Source of the DNA: Saprospira grandis str. Lewin
Lineage (GTDB): Bacteria; Bacteroidota; Bacteroidia; Chitinophagales; Saprospiraceae
Length of the DNA: 64,000 nucleotides
Assembly: GCF_000250635.1 (NCBI RefSeq)
Contig: NC_016940.1
Coordinates: 4,278,501 to 4,342,500, forward strand
Reading direction: 5' to 3'
In this document: positions 15,284 to 23,810 of the stretch, piece by piece
Position numbering within the stretch: position 1 is the first letter of the stretch
Layout of the letters: each line of letters starts with the position of its first letter
Translations under genes and position numbers: made by a program
Notes under the pieces: generated by a model
What the model was told of the DNA's origin: nothing
Seen by the model: the letters and a program-made list of their open reading frames with translations, nothing else
Databases searched by the model: none

Positions 15284-17053
15284 TTAAAAAATACTCAACT
15301 GTCCTTGATCGATCAATTTTTTATCGCTGCGCAAACGATAAATCAAAATGCCTTGGGGCAATTGGGGCAAGCTCAGTTGAGCGCGGGGACCTTCGGTCCT
15401 TAGTTGATGGAGCAATTGGCCCTGCAAATTGTAGATTTCAAACACTAAAGGGCTTGTTTCTCCAGAAAGGAGCTCTACATTTAGGCTATGGCGGGCTGGC
15501 TGCGGATAAATTTTTACTTTTTGGGCCAAAGGAGCTGCCAATTCATGGCTATAGCTGGTCACAATAAAGTTTTGGCCAAAAGTTCTATAAATCTGGGGTG
15601 CTGGTTGCTTGGCCAAGCCATCCTCTACCGCCAAATATTGCTGATAAGCCAATTGGTTGAGGGCCGTAGCCTTAGGATAAAGCTGATAATTTACAAAAAC
15701 TCGGTCTCCTTGGACCAAATTATAGTTGCTAAAGCGAAAAGATAAAATTCCTTGCTGAGAAATACTCCAATCTAAATCGGTCAAACTATGAGCGCCCAAC
15801 TGAAAACTACTGGGGTCTAACCAAGGCGAAATAGTATCCACCAAAGTTAATACAGCAGTGGTATCTGTACCTTGTTTTTCATAAAGCAACTGAAACTCTA
15901 GGGGCGTAAATAACTCTACATATTGGTTAGTCCCATATCCTTTTGGAAAAGCCCGGCTAAGATTGCTTGATCTTTGGGCCTGACTTTCTTGGGCGTCATA
16001 AGCAATATGTGCCGAGGCATGATCCTGATAAAACTGCCCTGAAAAACCTGTATCATATCCTCCTTGCGCATCGGGCTTGCAGCCTTCTAGGCTGGCCCAA
16101 CTCATTTGACTAGAAAGCAAACGGTTATTTTGCCTTTGTGGCGCCTGAATGCGATAAGAGGAGCGAGTTCTCGTTGGAATAATAATCGTGTCGCTGCTCA
16201 AAGAATCTAAAGTACCAATATTGGGTTGGCTGTACATCACATCATCTTCTATGACAATCAGCGCTTGGTTGTTTATAGGCGCAACACCAATATTTCTGGC
16301 CACAAAGCGAATAGAATCGCCCAAACAATCGGCAGAAAGGGCTAATTCTCCTGCTGAGTAGTTATTGCTATGCGGTCCTATTTCTGCTCGGACCTTATGC
16401 ATACTGCCTGGCTCATCATTACAATTTGTATTTACCGAAAAAGTAAAATGAAAGGCAGAATCTTGGCCTTGGCCCAAATAAGGCAAATTAAATTGATAGC
16501 GCTCATTTCCTAAGGCAATCAGTTGTGCAGTTGCAGAATCAAAGCTCATGCGGTTACTGTCCAGCTCTAGCAAAAGACTGGCGTTAAAAAGTGGTCTTGT
16601 GCCTAAATTGGCCATATAAACTTGATAATCGGCCTGTCCGCAATCAGGGATAAAATCTGTACTTAATTCTACAAAGGGAATTGCTCTATAGGTAGTTGTT
16701 TGGACCAAAATATCTACTGTATCACTTTGGCTGGGCTGTAAAACAGGGCTACTATCATAGCTACAAGCTGTATACAAATCCTGTTCGAAAGGAAAATGAA
16801 CCTCTAGGTTATATAATCCGGCGGGCACATTGAAACTGTAATAGCCCGTGGCCGAAGTCGTTTCAAAATATTGTTGGCCAGATACCGAATCGGTTAGAGA
16901 GAGGAGAACTTTGGGAAAAGCAACATCTAAAGCAGAGACTGTGCAGTTTTGGTCTTGGTCCTGATACAAATTGCCGCTTAAGAATGCGTTTTGCGCTTGC
17001 CCTTGGCCCAGACAGGCAAAAAGAGCCAGAAGAAAAATTAGCTTGATTTTCAT
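15284..17053 (-). CDS. Secreted T9SS cargo protein with SdrD-B-like and sorting domains
   Basis: The 589-residue protein has a signal peptide (MKIKLIFLLALFACLGQGQAQ). An SdrD-B/carboxypeptidase-regulatory-like domain (about 25-105, GNLYQDQDQNCTVSALDVAF, ending in YYSFNVPAGLYNLEV) comes next. Uncharacterised beta-rich adhesin-like repeats follow. The C-terminus is a type A T9SS sorting domain: KVKIYPQPARHSLNVELL, FEIYNLQGQLLHQL, LPQGILIYRLRSDKKL. It should be secreted across the outer membrane and anchored on the cell surface. A role in adhesion is likely but not shown. Confidence 0.87.
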   Translation of the reverse strand: MKIKLIFLLALFACLGQGQAQNAFLSGNLYQDQDQNCTVSALDVAFPKVLLSLTDSVSGQQYFETTSATGYYSFNVPAGLYNLEVHFPFEQDLYTACSYDSSPVLQPSQSDTVDILVQTTTYRAIPFVELSTDFIPDCGQADYQVYMANLGTRPLFNASLLLELDSNRMSFDSATAQLIALGNERYQFNLPYLGQGQDSAFHFTFSVNTNCNDEPGSMHKVRAEIGPHSNNYSAGELALSADCLGDSIRFVARNIGVAPINNQALIVIEDDVMYSQPNIGTLDSLSSDTIIIPTRTRSSYRIQAPQRQNNRLLSSQMSWASLEGCKPDAQGGYDTGFSGQFYQDHASAHIAYDAQESQAQRSSNLSRAFPKGYGTNQYVELFTPLEFQLLYEKQGTDTTAVLTLVDTISPWLDPSSFQLGAHSLTDLDWSISQQGILSFRFSNYNLVQGDRVFVNYQLYPKATALNQLAYQQYLAVEDGLAKQPAPQIYRTFGQNFIVTSYSHELAAPLAQKVKIYPQPARHSLNVELLSGETSPLVFEIYNLQGQLLHQLRTEGPRAQLSLPQLPQGILIYRLRSDKKLIDQGQLSIF

Positions 17054-17250
17054 AAGATATTTTATTTTGCAGTGGAGGGGTAATTTATAAAGCTGTTCTT
17101 TTTGGCCAGACTAAAAAATTGGTTTGCCTTTTTTAGTGCGCTTTACTTAAGTCTACTTCCATATTACAAATAAAAGAAATCTTGAGTTAAGAGAGTGGGC
17201 CAGATTTAGACTCTTGTCAAAAGAGAAATTTAGTTTTTAAGCTTTATACT

Positions 17251-17258
17251 TATCTTTG
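17251..17258 (+). promoter_or_regulatory. Possible -7 element for the 17460 operon
   Basis: TATCTTTG matches TAnnTTTG, but the -33 region is only T-rich, not a clear TTTG. If used, the transcript would carry repeat copy 5 in a leader of about 195 nt ahead of the 17460 start codon. Confidence 0.45.
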
Positions 17259-17302
17259 GCTAAATTTTGTCAAAAAGTAGTTTTCCTAAAAACGTTTAGA
17301 TT

Positions 17303-17450
17303 TGGCCCAGCGCTGCGCAGCCGTGGCGCGAAGCGCCAGACCCAGTTTTTTGAGCGCAGCGAAAAAAACGCAGGGCCGAGCAGACCTGCGAGCGGCGTAG
17401 CATAGCGGCGGCCGACCTAGCCGAAGGCTAGCCGGCCGCGGGCCCCAAAA
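17303..17450 (+). repeat. Family-1 repeat, copy 5 (orientation A)
   Basis: The order is GGCCCAGCGCTGCGCAGCC, GTGGCGC-GAA-GCGCCAGACC, CAG-TTTTTT-GAGC-GCA-GCGA-AAAAAA, GCAGGGCCGAGCAGACCTGC and GAGCGGCGTAGCATAGCGGC. CTAGCC-GAA-GGCTAG and GGCCGCGGGCCCCAAAA follow. The edge is only 9 bp from the ATG at 17460. Confidence 0.9.
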
Positions 17451-17459
17451 TAAAAACAA

Positions 17460-18896
17460 ATGTATAAATCAAAGTTAATTCATTTATTTGCCTTGCTTTC
17501 GGCCAGCCAGCGCTTGGGCCTCAGAAAATGGCTACAATCTCCGGCGCATAACCAGAGGGAAGATCTTTGGGCACTTTGGCGCTATATGGAGGAGCAAGGG
17601 CCAGAGGCGCCGCCCAAATCTTGGGAAAAAGCGCGGGTATTTCGGGCCGTTTTTGGACGAGCCTATAGTAAGGAAGAGGACTCGCTTTTGCGCTATGCCC
17701 AATCTTTTTTATTGCAAGCCATAGAGGAATTTTTAATTGCCGAGCAATTGGAGGAGCAACCTTTATACAAGGCCGAACTTTTGGCCCAGGCCTATCAAAA
17801 AATTGGTTTGAGCAAGCATTTGAAGCAGCAAAGCCAAAAATGGGAGCGGCAATTGGAGCGACAATCTGAACGAGGAACCGCCTACCGAAAAGGGCAATAT
17901 GCCTTGGCCAAATTGCGCTATCAGGAAGAAGCCAAAGCGGGAAAAAGTAGAAATGCGCCTAAGAATTTGCCCGCCTTGGGGCATTGGTTGGATAGCGAAT
18001 ATCGCTTGCGGAAATTGCGGCAAGCTTGTTTATTTTTGGCGCATCAGGCTGTCTATAAAACGCAATATGATTTTGGCCTGCTGCCTGCTGTTTTAGCTCA
18101 AATTGAGGCCCATGAAGAACTATTAGAAGACAAAGCGCTAGCCCTTTATTACCATTGCTATCGTCTGCAATCCTCTTTAGAGGCCGAAGAAGATTTTCGG
18201 AAATTTAAGGCGCTACTTTTAAGCGAAAAAAATATTTTGCCCGCCGATCAACTGCGAGAACTTTATCAATTGGGGATAAACTTTTGCACCAAACAGGTCA
18301 ATTTGCAGCGGCCTGGCTACGAACAATACTTTGAGGAAATGTTTGCCCTTTATCGGGCTGGCCTAAGCGAAAATCTATTGCTCGAACAAGGCCAAATTAG
18401 TCCTTTTGCCTTTAAAAATATAGTGAGCGTGGGCCTTTGGCTCAAGGCCTACGATTGGGTGTCCCAATTTATTACAGCCTATGAAAACTGCCTGCCTCAA
18501 GCTTATCAGGCTGCTTATGCTCGCTTTTCTTGGGCCAAACTCGCCCTAGAAAAAGAACAATATGAAAAAGCGCAAGAACTACTTTTGCAACAAGAGTTTG
18601 CCGACCTTTTTATGCAGCTCAACGCCAGAGTAATGCTGCTCAAAATTTATTATGCGCTAGAAGAATTTGACCTTTTGGAATCCTTTTTGGCTAGCTTTCG
18701 AGCCTTTGTCAATAGAAAAAAAAGAGCGCAAAAATTGCGCTCCTATCATCAGGAAAATTACCTCAATATTATTAGCTTCTGCCGCAAATTATTGCAGCTC
18801 AATCCCTACGACCGCCAAGAGAAAAAAAACTTGCGGCAACAAATTGAAGATTGTAGCATTTTGACCGAAAGAAGATGGTTCCTTCAACAACTCTAA
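17460..18896 (+). CDS. Large helical protein of unknown function, first gene of an amidase operon
   Basis: The 478-residue soluble protein has no signal peptide and starts MYKSKLIHLFALLSASQRLG. It is almost entirely helical with Leu/Ala/Gln-rich amphipathic repeats, for example YAQSFLLQAIEEFLIAEQ and LALEKEQYEKAQELLLQQ. This suggests a TPR- or HEAT-like solenoid. I do not recognise a named family. The start lies 9 bp after a family-1 repeat. It is followed after 9 bp by the amidase gene, so co-transcription with a cell-wall function is suggested but unproven. Confidence 0.8.
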   Translation: MYKSKLIHLFALLSASQRLGLRKWLQSPAHNQREDLWALWRYMEEQGPEAPPKSWEKARVFRAVFGRAYSKEEDSLLRYAQSFLLQAIEEFLIAEQLEEQPLYKAELLAQAYQKIGLSKHLKQQSQKWERQLERQSERGTAYRKGQYALAKLRYQEEAKAGKSRNAPKNLPALGHWLDSEYRLRKLRQACLFLAHQAVYKTQYDFGLLPAVLAQIEAHEELLEDKALALYYHCYRLQSSLEAEEDFRKFKALLLSEKNILPADQLRELYQLGINFCTKQVNLQRPGYEQYFEEMFALYRAGLSENLLLEQGQISPFAFKNIVSVGLWLKAYDWVSQFITAYENCLPQAYQAAYARFSWAKLALEKEQYEKAQELLLQQEFADLFMQLNARVMLLKIYYALEEFDLLESFLASFRAFVNRKKRAQKLRSYHQENYLNIISFCRKLLQLNPYDRQEKKNLRQQIEDCSILTERRWFLQQL

Positions 18897-18905
18897 TCCT
18901 TCATT

Positions 18906-20063
18906 ATGAAATTATTTTTCGCCCCCCTTTTTCTTTTTCTCCTCAGCCTGCTCCCCCTAAACGCCCAATCTTATTTGAGTGTAACTGCCAAAAGAGGCGA
19001 TGGCATTTTGGTGCTTTTGGGCCGCTATGGCCTAGACCGCAGCCCTTGCAATCTCAAAAAGTTTTGCCAACTCAATAAGCTGAAAGAAACCGACTATTTG
19101 ATGGTGGGCAAAAACTATAAACTCCCCATTTTAGAGTATAAATATAATGGCCGCTCCATTCGCTCTACTGTTGGAATTTCGAGCTGGCAAAGAGCCAAAC
19201 AAATCGAACGCTACAATGAAAGTATGGAGCTTTTTCGCCTAAAAACCCACTTCAAAAGTAAAAATGCCCCTCTTTGGTACCCTCATCATCTAAAAGCTTG
19301 TGCGGTAGACCTAGACAAACATGTCCCTAAAGGGCGACATTTTCCCATTTTAGGGAAAAACTTTGCCGATGTGCCTCTAAAAGATAAGCGCCTGGCGGGT
19401 GCTGTTTATTATTTGGTTTCTGGACATGGTGGGCCCGATCCTGGCGCAGTGGCCAACTACAAGGGAAAACCCATTTGTGAGGATGAATATGCTTATGATA
19501 TTACTTTGCGTCTGGCCCGAGAACTGCTCTCGCATGGCGCTTTGGTCTACCTCATCGTTCGAGATGCCAATGACGGGATTCGCCAATTGGAGTATTTGCC
19601 CAAAGATGAAGATGAGCGCTGCTGGCCCAACGAATCTATTCCAAAAGGACAAAGTGAACGCCTCAGCCAACGCTCTGATGTGATTAACGATTTATATCGA
19701 GAAAATTTGCGCAAAGGCCTTTACTACCAGCGTTTGGTCGAAATCCATGTTGATTCTCGCTCTAAAAAACAACGCATCGATTTATTTTTCTACCATTATC
19801 CCGAAAGTCTGCGTGGCCGAGAGCTCGCCCGCCGTTTGCATCAGCATATTCGCGGAAAATACAAGCAGCATCGGGCGTCTGGAGAGTATAAAGGCACCGT
19901 AAAAGCGAGGGATTTGCATATGCTCAGAGAGGTCATTCCCACTCCCGTTTTTATTGAGGTGGGCAATATTCAAAACCCTAAGGACCAAAAGCGCATTTTG
20001 CTGCCCGCCAACCGCCAAGCCTTAGCCGATTGGCTAGCCGAGGGCTTGATCAAAGATTATTAG
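18906..20063 (+). CDS. N-acetylmuramoyl-L-alanine amidase (Amidase_3)
   Basis: The 385-residue exported enzyme has a signal peptide (MKLFFAPLFLFLLSLLPLNA). A degenerate LysM-like segment (about 20-75, DGILVLLGRYGLD, ending in YLMVGKNYKLP) precedes an Amidase_3 domain from about residue 165. Zinc ligands and catalytic residues are visible as VSGHGGPDPGA (His), CEDEYAYD (Glu), LVEIHVDS (second His) and VFIEVGNIQN (catalytic Glu). It should cleave the lactyl-Ala amide of peptidoglycan in the periplasm, for example during daughter-cell separation. Confidence 0.9.
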   Translation: MKLFFAPLFLFLLSLLPLNAQSYLSVTAKRGDGILVLLGRYGLDRSPCNLKKFCQLNKLKETDYLMVGKNYKLPILEYKYNGRSIRSTVGISSWQRAKQIERYNESMELFRLKTHFKSKNAPLWYPHHLKACAVDLDKHVPKGRHFPILGKNFADVPLKDKRLAGAVYYLVSGHGGPDPGAVANYKGKPICEDEYAYDITLRLARELLSHGALVYLIVRDANDGIRQLEYLPKDEDERCWPNESIPKGQSERLSQRSDVINDLYRENLRKGLYYQRLVEIHVDSRSKKQRIDLFFYHYPESLRGRELARRLHQHIRGKYKQHRASGEYKGTVKARDLHMLREVIPTPVFIEVGNIQNPKDQKRILLPANRQALADWLAEGLIKDY

Positions 20064-20080
20064 GCCTTATTTTTTATTTA

Positions 20081-20280
20081 TTTTTTGGGGCTGCCCTTCA
20101 CTTCGTTCAGGTCGGGCTGGGTACTCCCGTTGGTCGTCGAACTGGCGCCCCTTCGGGGCTGGTTGTCGCAGCTCGCTGTTCGCTCGGCCCTGCGTTTTTT
20201 TTCGCTACGCTCAAAAAACTGGGTCTGGCCTGCGGCCACTGCTATCCATCCCTCAGCCTGCGGCCCTTCGGGCCTTTTAG
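20081..20280 (-). repeat. Family-1 repeat, copy 6 (orientation B)
   Basis: The copy opens TTTTTTGGGGCTGCCC and includes the GTCGTCGAACTGGC module with a GCCCC-TTC-GGGGC stem. It continues with GTTGTCGCAGCTCGCTG, TTCGCTCGGCCCTGCG, an A/T hairpin with a GCTACGC tip, GGCCTGCGGCC and GGCCC-TTC-GGGCC. It lies 17 bp after the amidase stop. Confidence 0.88.
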
Positions 20281-20294
20281 GACCAAAGAAAAAA

Positions 20295-20331
20295 GGGGCA
20301 GAAAATATGATATATTTTCTGCCCCTTAGTC
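20295..20331 (-). terminator. Probable terminator of the tgt-permease operon
   Basis: GGGGCAGAAAATAT-GAT-ATATTTTCTGCCCC forms a 14-bp stem. On the minus strand it is followed by TTTTTT, and it is the first such hairpin after the permease stop at 20455. Confidence 0.65.
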
Positions 20332-20364
20332 ATTAAAAGGCCAAAAGCAAAAATGCAGTTGAGC

Positions 20365-20447
20365 GGCCACAACAAGCCCTTTAGGGCGCAGTTCGACGAC
20401 CGAAGGGAGTAACCGCCGCTATCATATATTCTGCGGAGGCCCCAAAA
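20365..20447 (+). repeat. Family-1 partial copy (TTTA-hairpin half only, orientation A)
   Basis: The copy contains CCACAACAAGCCC-TTTA-GGGCGCAG, TTCGACGACCGAAGGGAG, TAACCGCCGC and GCGGAGGCCCCAAAA. The core GGGCCGAGC half is missing. It abuts the permease stop codon (7 bp). Confidence 0.82.
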
Positions 20448-20454
20448 AAACAAA

Positions 20455-21540
20455 CTATTTCTGCGCCTTACCGACCAGATAAAAAGCCACAAAAGTAAAG
20501 ATGATATTGGGGGTCCAAACGCCCAAAAGAGGCGAGAGTCCGCCATGGGTAGAAAAGGTCATCGAGAACTTAGACATAAAAATATAGAGTGCGCAAACCA
20601 GCATGCCCATAACGATATGCATGCCCATTCCGCCTCGGGTTTTTCGGGCCGCAATAGACACCCCGATGAGCGTAAGAATCAAAATGCTGAAGGGATCAGC
20701 AGAGCGGCGGTGATATTCCACTTCAAAAACCGTGGTACTGCCTAGGCCTTTGGCTTTTTCCTGCTCGATATACTCCATAATTTCTCGGCTATTCATGGCA
20801 TCCTTCAGGTTTTTTCTTCGGGCCAAATCGGCAGAGCTGAGCGGCAGTAAAGTATCCATTTTTGCGCCTTTGACGATCGTCTCTTCCATATCATCCACAT
20901 AGCGGGCATGATAGTTAATCAGCTCCCATTTATTGGGGTATTCGATCAATTTGATGCGGCCCGCTTCTAAGGTATAAGGGCGGTCCACCCCATTGCTATC
21001 ATAGCGAATCAGGGCAAAATTGCGACCTGTACTATCTTTGCGGTTATAATGTTGGATATAAATTTCTTCTTGAGGGCTCACAAAAAGGTGAATATTATCC
21101 TTGGGGCCATCAAAATTATTTTTCCGAATATAAGTATTTTCAAAGCGGGTGCGGCCCTTATTGAGTTCTGGAAAAATAAAGTGGTTGGCATAAAGATGAA
21201 AGCCGGCAATAATGGCCGCGCCCATCATAAAGGGCCGCAATAGCCGCCAAAAGCTAATTCCATTACCAATAATGGCAATGATTTCGGAATTGGCGGCTAG
21301 GCGGGAGCAAAAATAAATGACCGCAATCAGGGCATAGAGTGGAAAAAGCATGCTACTGATATAAGGCACAAAATTGAGATAGTAGTCAAAGACCACCTCG
21401 GTCCATTTTGGGCCATTGGCTAAGCTGTCCACCTTTTCAGAAAAATCAATGACTACCGTGAGCATGCCCATCAGCAGAATGATAAAGAAAAAAGTGGCGA
21501 GATAGCGAAAAAGAATGTAGCGATCAATAATTTTTAGCAT
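20455..21540 (-). CDS. LptF/LptG-family (YjgP/YjgQ) permease
   Basis: The 361-residue inner-membrane protein has the family opening MLKIIDRYILFRYLATFFFI. It has three N-terminal membrane helices, a beta-jellyroll periplasmic domain (about 130-250) and three C-terminal helices (about 270-358). In the Lpt machine, LptF and LptG with the ATPase LptB extract lipopolysaccharide from the inner membrane. Sequence alone does not separate F from G. The gene lies 6 bp after tgt on the same strand. Confidence 0.88.
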   Translation of the reverse strand: MLKIIDRYILFRYLATFFFIILLMGMLTVVIDFSEKVDSLANGPKWTEVVFDYYLNFVPYISSMLFPLYALIAVIYFCSRLAANSEIIAIIGNGISFWRLLRPFMMGAAIIAGFHLYANHFIFPELNKGRTRFENTYIRKNNFDGPKDNIHLFVSPQEEIYIQHYNRKDSTGRNFALIRYDSNGVDRPYTLEAGRIKLIEYPNKWELINYHARYVDDMEETIVKGAKMDTLLPLSSADLARRKNLKDAMNSREIMEYIEQEKAKGLGSTTVFEVEYHRRSADPFSILILTLIGVSIAARKTRGGMGMHIVMGMLVCALYIFMSKFSMTFSTHGGLSPLLGVWTPNIIFTFVAFYLVGKAQK

Positions 21541-21546
21541 AAAAGG

Positions 21547-22680
21547 CTAGCGTTTTTGCTCTAAAATAGGCACCAATTCGTCTTTCCAAGCGCGGAAACT
21601 TCCATCTAAGATGCGTTCGCGGGCTTCTCGGACCAGCTCCAGATAAAAGCTGAGGTTGTGCAAGGTAGCAATTTGCATCCCCAAAAGTTCATTAACCGTA
21701 AAGAGGTGGCGCAAATAAGCTTTTGTATGTTGTCGGCTAGTGGGATTGGGCGCATCCTCATCAATAGGAGAAAAATCGTCCTTCCACTTTTTGTTTTTGA
21801 TATTGAGTTTTCCTTTTCGGGTAAAAATCAAACCATGTCGAGCATTTCGGGTAGGCATTACGCAATCAAACATATCTACGCCCAAAGCGATACACTCCAA
21901 AATATTGGCGGGAGTTCCCACGCCCATAAGGTAGCGAGGTTTATCGGTTGGCAATTGGCTACAAACCAAATCCGTCATGGCATACATTTCTTCTTTGGGC
22001 TCTCCCACCGAGAGTCCACCAATGGCAATTCCCAAATCGGCATATTGGGCCACTGTTTCGGCAGACTTTAGGCGCAAGTCCTTATATACACTTCCCTGAA
22101 CAATGGGAAAAAGCGACTGCGGATAGCCATATTTGGGTTCTGTTTCCTTAAAGCGAGTATAGCAGCGCTTGAGCCAGCGGTGCGTAAGCTCCATAGATTT
22201 TTTGGCATAACGATAATCGCAGGGATAAGGCGTACATTCGTCAAAGGCCATAATAATATCGGCCCCAATAGAACGCTGAATATCCATCACGCCTTCTGGA
22301 CTAAACAAATGTTTGCTTCCATCAATATGAGAAGCGAAAGTAGCTCCTTCCTCTTTGATTTTTCGGCGGTGGGCCAATGAAAAAACCTGAAATCCCCCGC
22401 TATCGGTCAAAATAGGGCCCTGCCAATTCATAAATTGATGCAATCCTCCCGCTTTTTCGAGCAGTTCGGTGCCTGGACGAAGATAAAGGTGATAAGTATT
22501 GCCCAAAATAATTTTGGCTTTAATATCTTCGCTCAGCTCTTTTTGATGAACCCCTTTTACGGTTCCGATTGTCCCTACGGGCATAAAAATCGGAGTGGGA
22601 ATTTGGCCATGCGCTGTTTGTAGTGTCCCTACACGGGCCTGACTCTGCGGGTCGCTATGTTCTAGCTCAAATTTCATTTC
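21547..22680 (-). CDS. tgt: tRNA-guanine transglycosylase (queuine tRNA-ribosyltransferase)
   Basis: The 377-residue enzyme exchanges guanine-34 for a 7-deazaguanine in GUN tRNAs, on the queuosine pathway. Motifs include PIFMPVGTIGTVKG, GNTYHLYLRPG, ILTDSGGFQVFSL (catalytic Asp), MAFDECTPYP and DCVMPTRNARHG (nucleophile region). The C-x-C-x-x-C zinc cysteines of the E. coli/Zymomonas type are absent: the segment reads DEDAPNPTSRQHTKAYLRH. From memory this is common in Bacteroidota. The MKFELEHSD start at 22680 matches relatives better than the ATG at 22698. It is probably an operon with the LptF/G permease. Confidence 0.93.
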   Translation of the reverse strand, partial: EMKFELEHSDPQSQARVGTLQTAHGQIPTPIFMPVGTIGTVKGVHQKELSEDIKAKIILGNTYHLYLRPGTELLEKAGGLHQFMNWQGPILTDSGGFQVFSLAHRRKIKEEGATFASHIDGSKHLFSPEGVMDIQRSIGADIIMAFDECTPYPCDYRYAKKSMELTHRWLKRCYTRFKETEPKYGYPQSLFPIVQGSVYKDLRLKSAETVAQYADLGIAIGGLSVGEPKEEMYAMTDLVCSQLPTDKPRYLMGVGTPANILECIALGVDMFDCVMPTRNARHGLIFTRKGKLNIKNKKWKDDFSPIDEDAPNPTSRQHTKAYLRHLFTVNELLGMQIATLHNLSFYLELVREARERILDGSFRAWKDELVPILEQKR

Positions 22681-22715
22681 TGTATGCAACTCGGGCATGC
22701 AATTAAGTTTTTTTA

Positions 22716-23810
22716 ATGATGTGGATCGCGCTCTCGGCTTTGGCTTTCATTTTTTTTGGGCTCCAAATGGGTTTTGCCTATCGCTTTTATCAATGGGCCA
22801 AAGCGCCTCAAACAAAGGGCTGCGAGCAGCTCCCGCCCTTGAGCATTGTCGTGCTGGCGCGTAATGAGGGCGCTAATTTACAGAAAAATTTACGGAAACT
22901 TTTAGCCCAAGATTATCCAATCTACGAGCTCGTCTGGGTAGATGACGACTCTAGCGACCAAAGTCCCGCTATTTTGGCCCAATTGGCCCAAGAATCCCCC
23001 CAACTTCGGCCCCTTTTTTATCGAGAAAAAAAATATTTGGGCAAAAAAGAAGCCCTGCTCTGGGCCATCCCCCAAACTAAGTACGATTGGATTTTATTGA
23101 CCGATGCCGATGGCCAACCGGCCTCTCCGCTCTGGGCCAAAAAGATGATGCAAGCCCGGCCAGAAAATGGGCCCGGCCTCGTTTTGGGCTTTGGCCCCTA
23201 CCTCCCCGAAAACAGTTGGCTCAATAGCTGGATCCGATACGAAACCGCCCTGGTGGCCCTGCAATATTTTTCGGCCGCCCATTATAATCAAGCCTATATG
23301 GGCGTGGGCCGAAATTTACTCTACCATAAAAAGGTATTTGAAGCCGCCGCCCCTGCCCTAGCCGCTAGCATCAATACCCCCTCTGGCGATGACGATATTT
23401 TGGTCTCTGCTGCCCAAAATTTCCCTATCCATAACTGCCTCGACCCAAAGGCCTTTGTCTATTCGGCCCCAAAAAAAACTTGGCGATCGCTTTTTCGCCA
23501 AAAACGCAGACACTACAGCAGCAGCGAGTTTTATCAAAACACAACCAAATGGATGCTCGCCCTCTGGTCGGCCAGCTTTTTGGGCCTGCCGTTTTTTTGC
23601 CTCGCCCTCTGCTTTGGCCCTTTTCCCTACCTCGCCCTACTTTGGCCCCTCAGAATTTTAATTTTTTATAGGGTTTGGCAAAAAACTTTGCTTACCTTAG
23701 AGCAAGAAGATTTATGGAGCCAGCTTTTTTGGACCGAACTATTCGCCCTCCTCTATTACCCCTTTATGGCCCTCCAATTTTTGCGAAAAAAGCCCAGCTA
23801 CTGGAAATGA
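22716..23810 (+). CDS. Membrane-associated family 2 glycosyltransferase
   Basis: The 364-residue protein has an N-terminal helix (MMWIALSALAFIFFGLQMGF). A GT-A domain follows: LSIVVLARNEGANLQKNLRK, LVWVDDDSSDQS, and WILLTDADGQP with the D-x-D metal site. Acceptor residues lie in NTPSGDDDILVSAA and LFRQKRRHYSS, a Q/R-x-x-R-W-like site. Two or more C-terminal membrane helices follow (about 275-345). It transfers a sugar from an NDP-sugar to a lipid or polysaccharide acceptor that cannot be named. It starts 35 bp from tgt, divergently, and overlaps the sigma-factor gene by 4 bp. Confidence 0.88.
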   Translation: MMWIALSALAFIFFGLQMGFAYRFYQWAKAPQTKGCEQLPPLSIVVLARNEGANLQKNLRKLLAQDYPIYELVWVDDDSSDQSPAILAQLAQESPQLRPLFYREKKYLGKKEALLWAIPQTKYDWILLTDADGQPASPLWAKKMMQARPENGPGLVLGFGPYLPENSWLNSWIRYETALVALQYFSAAHYNQAYMGVGRNLLYHKKVFEAAAPALAASINTPSGDDDILVSAAQNFPIHNCLDPKAFVYSAPKKTWRSLFRQKRRHYSSSEFYQNTTKWMLALWSASFLGLPFFCLALCFGPFPYLALLWPLRILIFYRVWQKTLLTLEQEDLWSQLFWTELFALLYYPFMALQFLRKKPSYWK

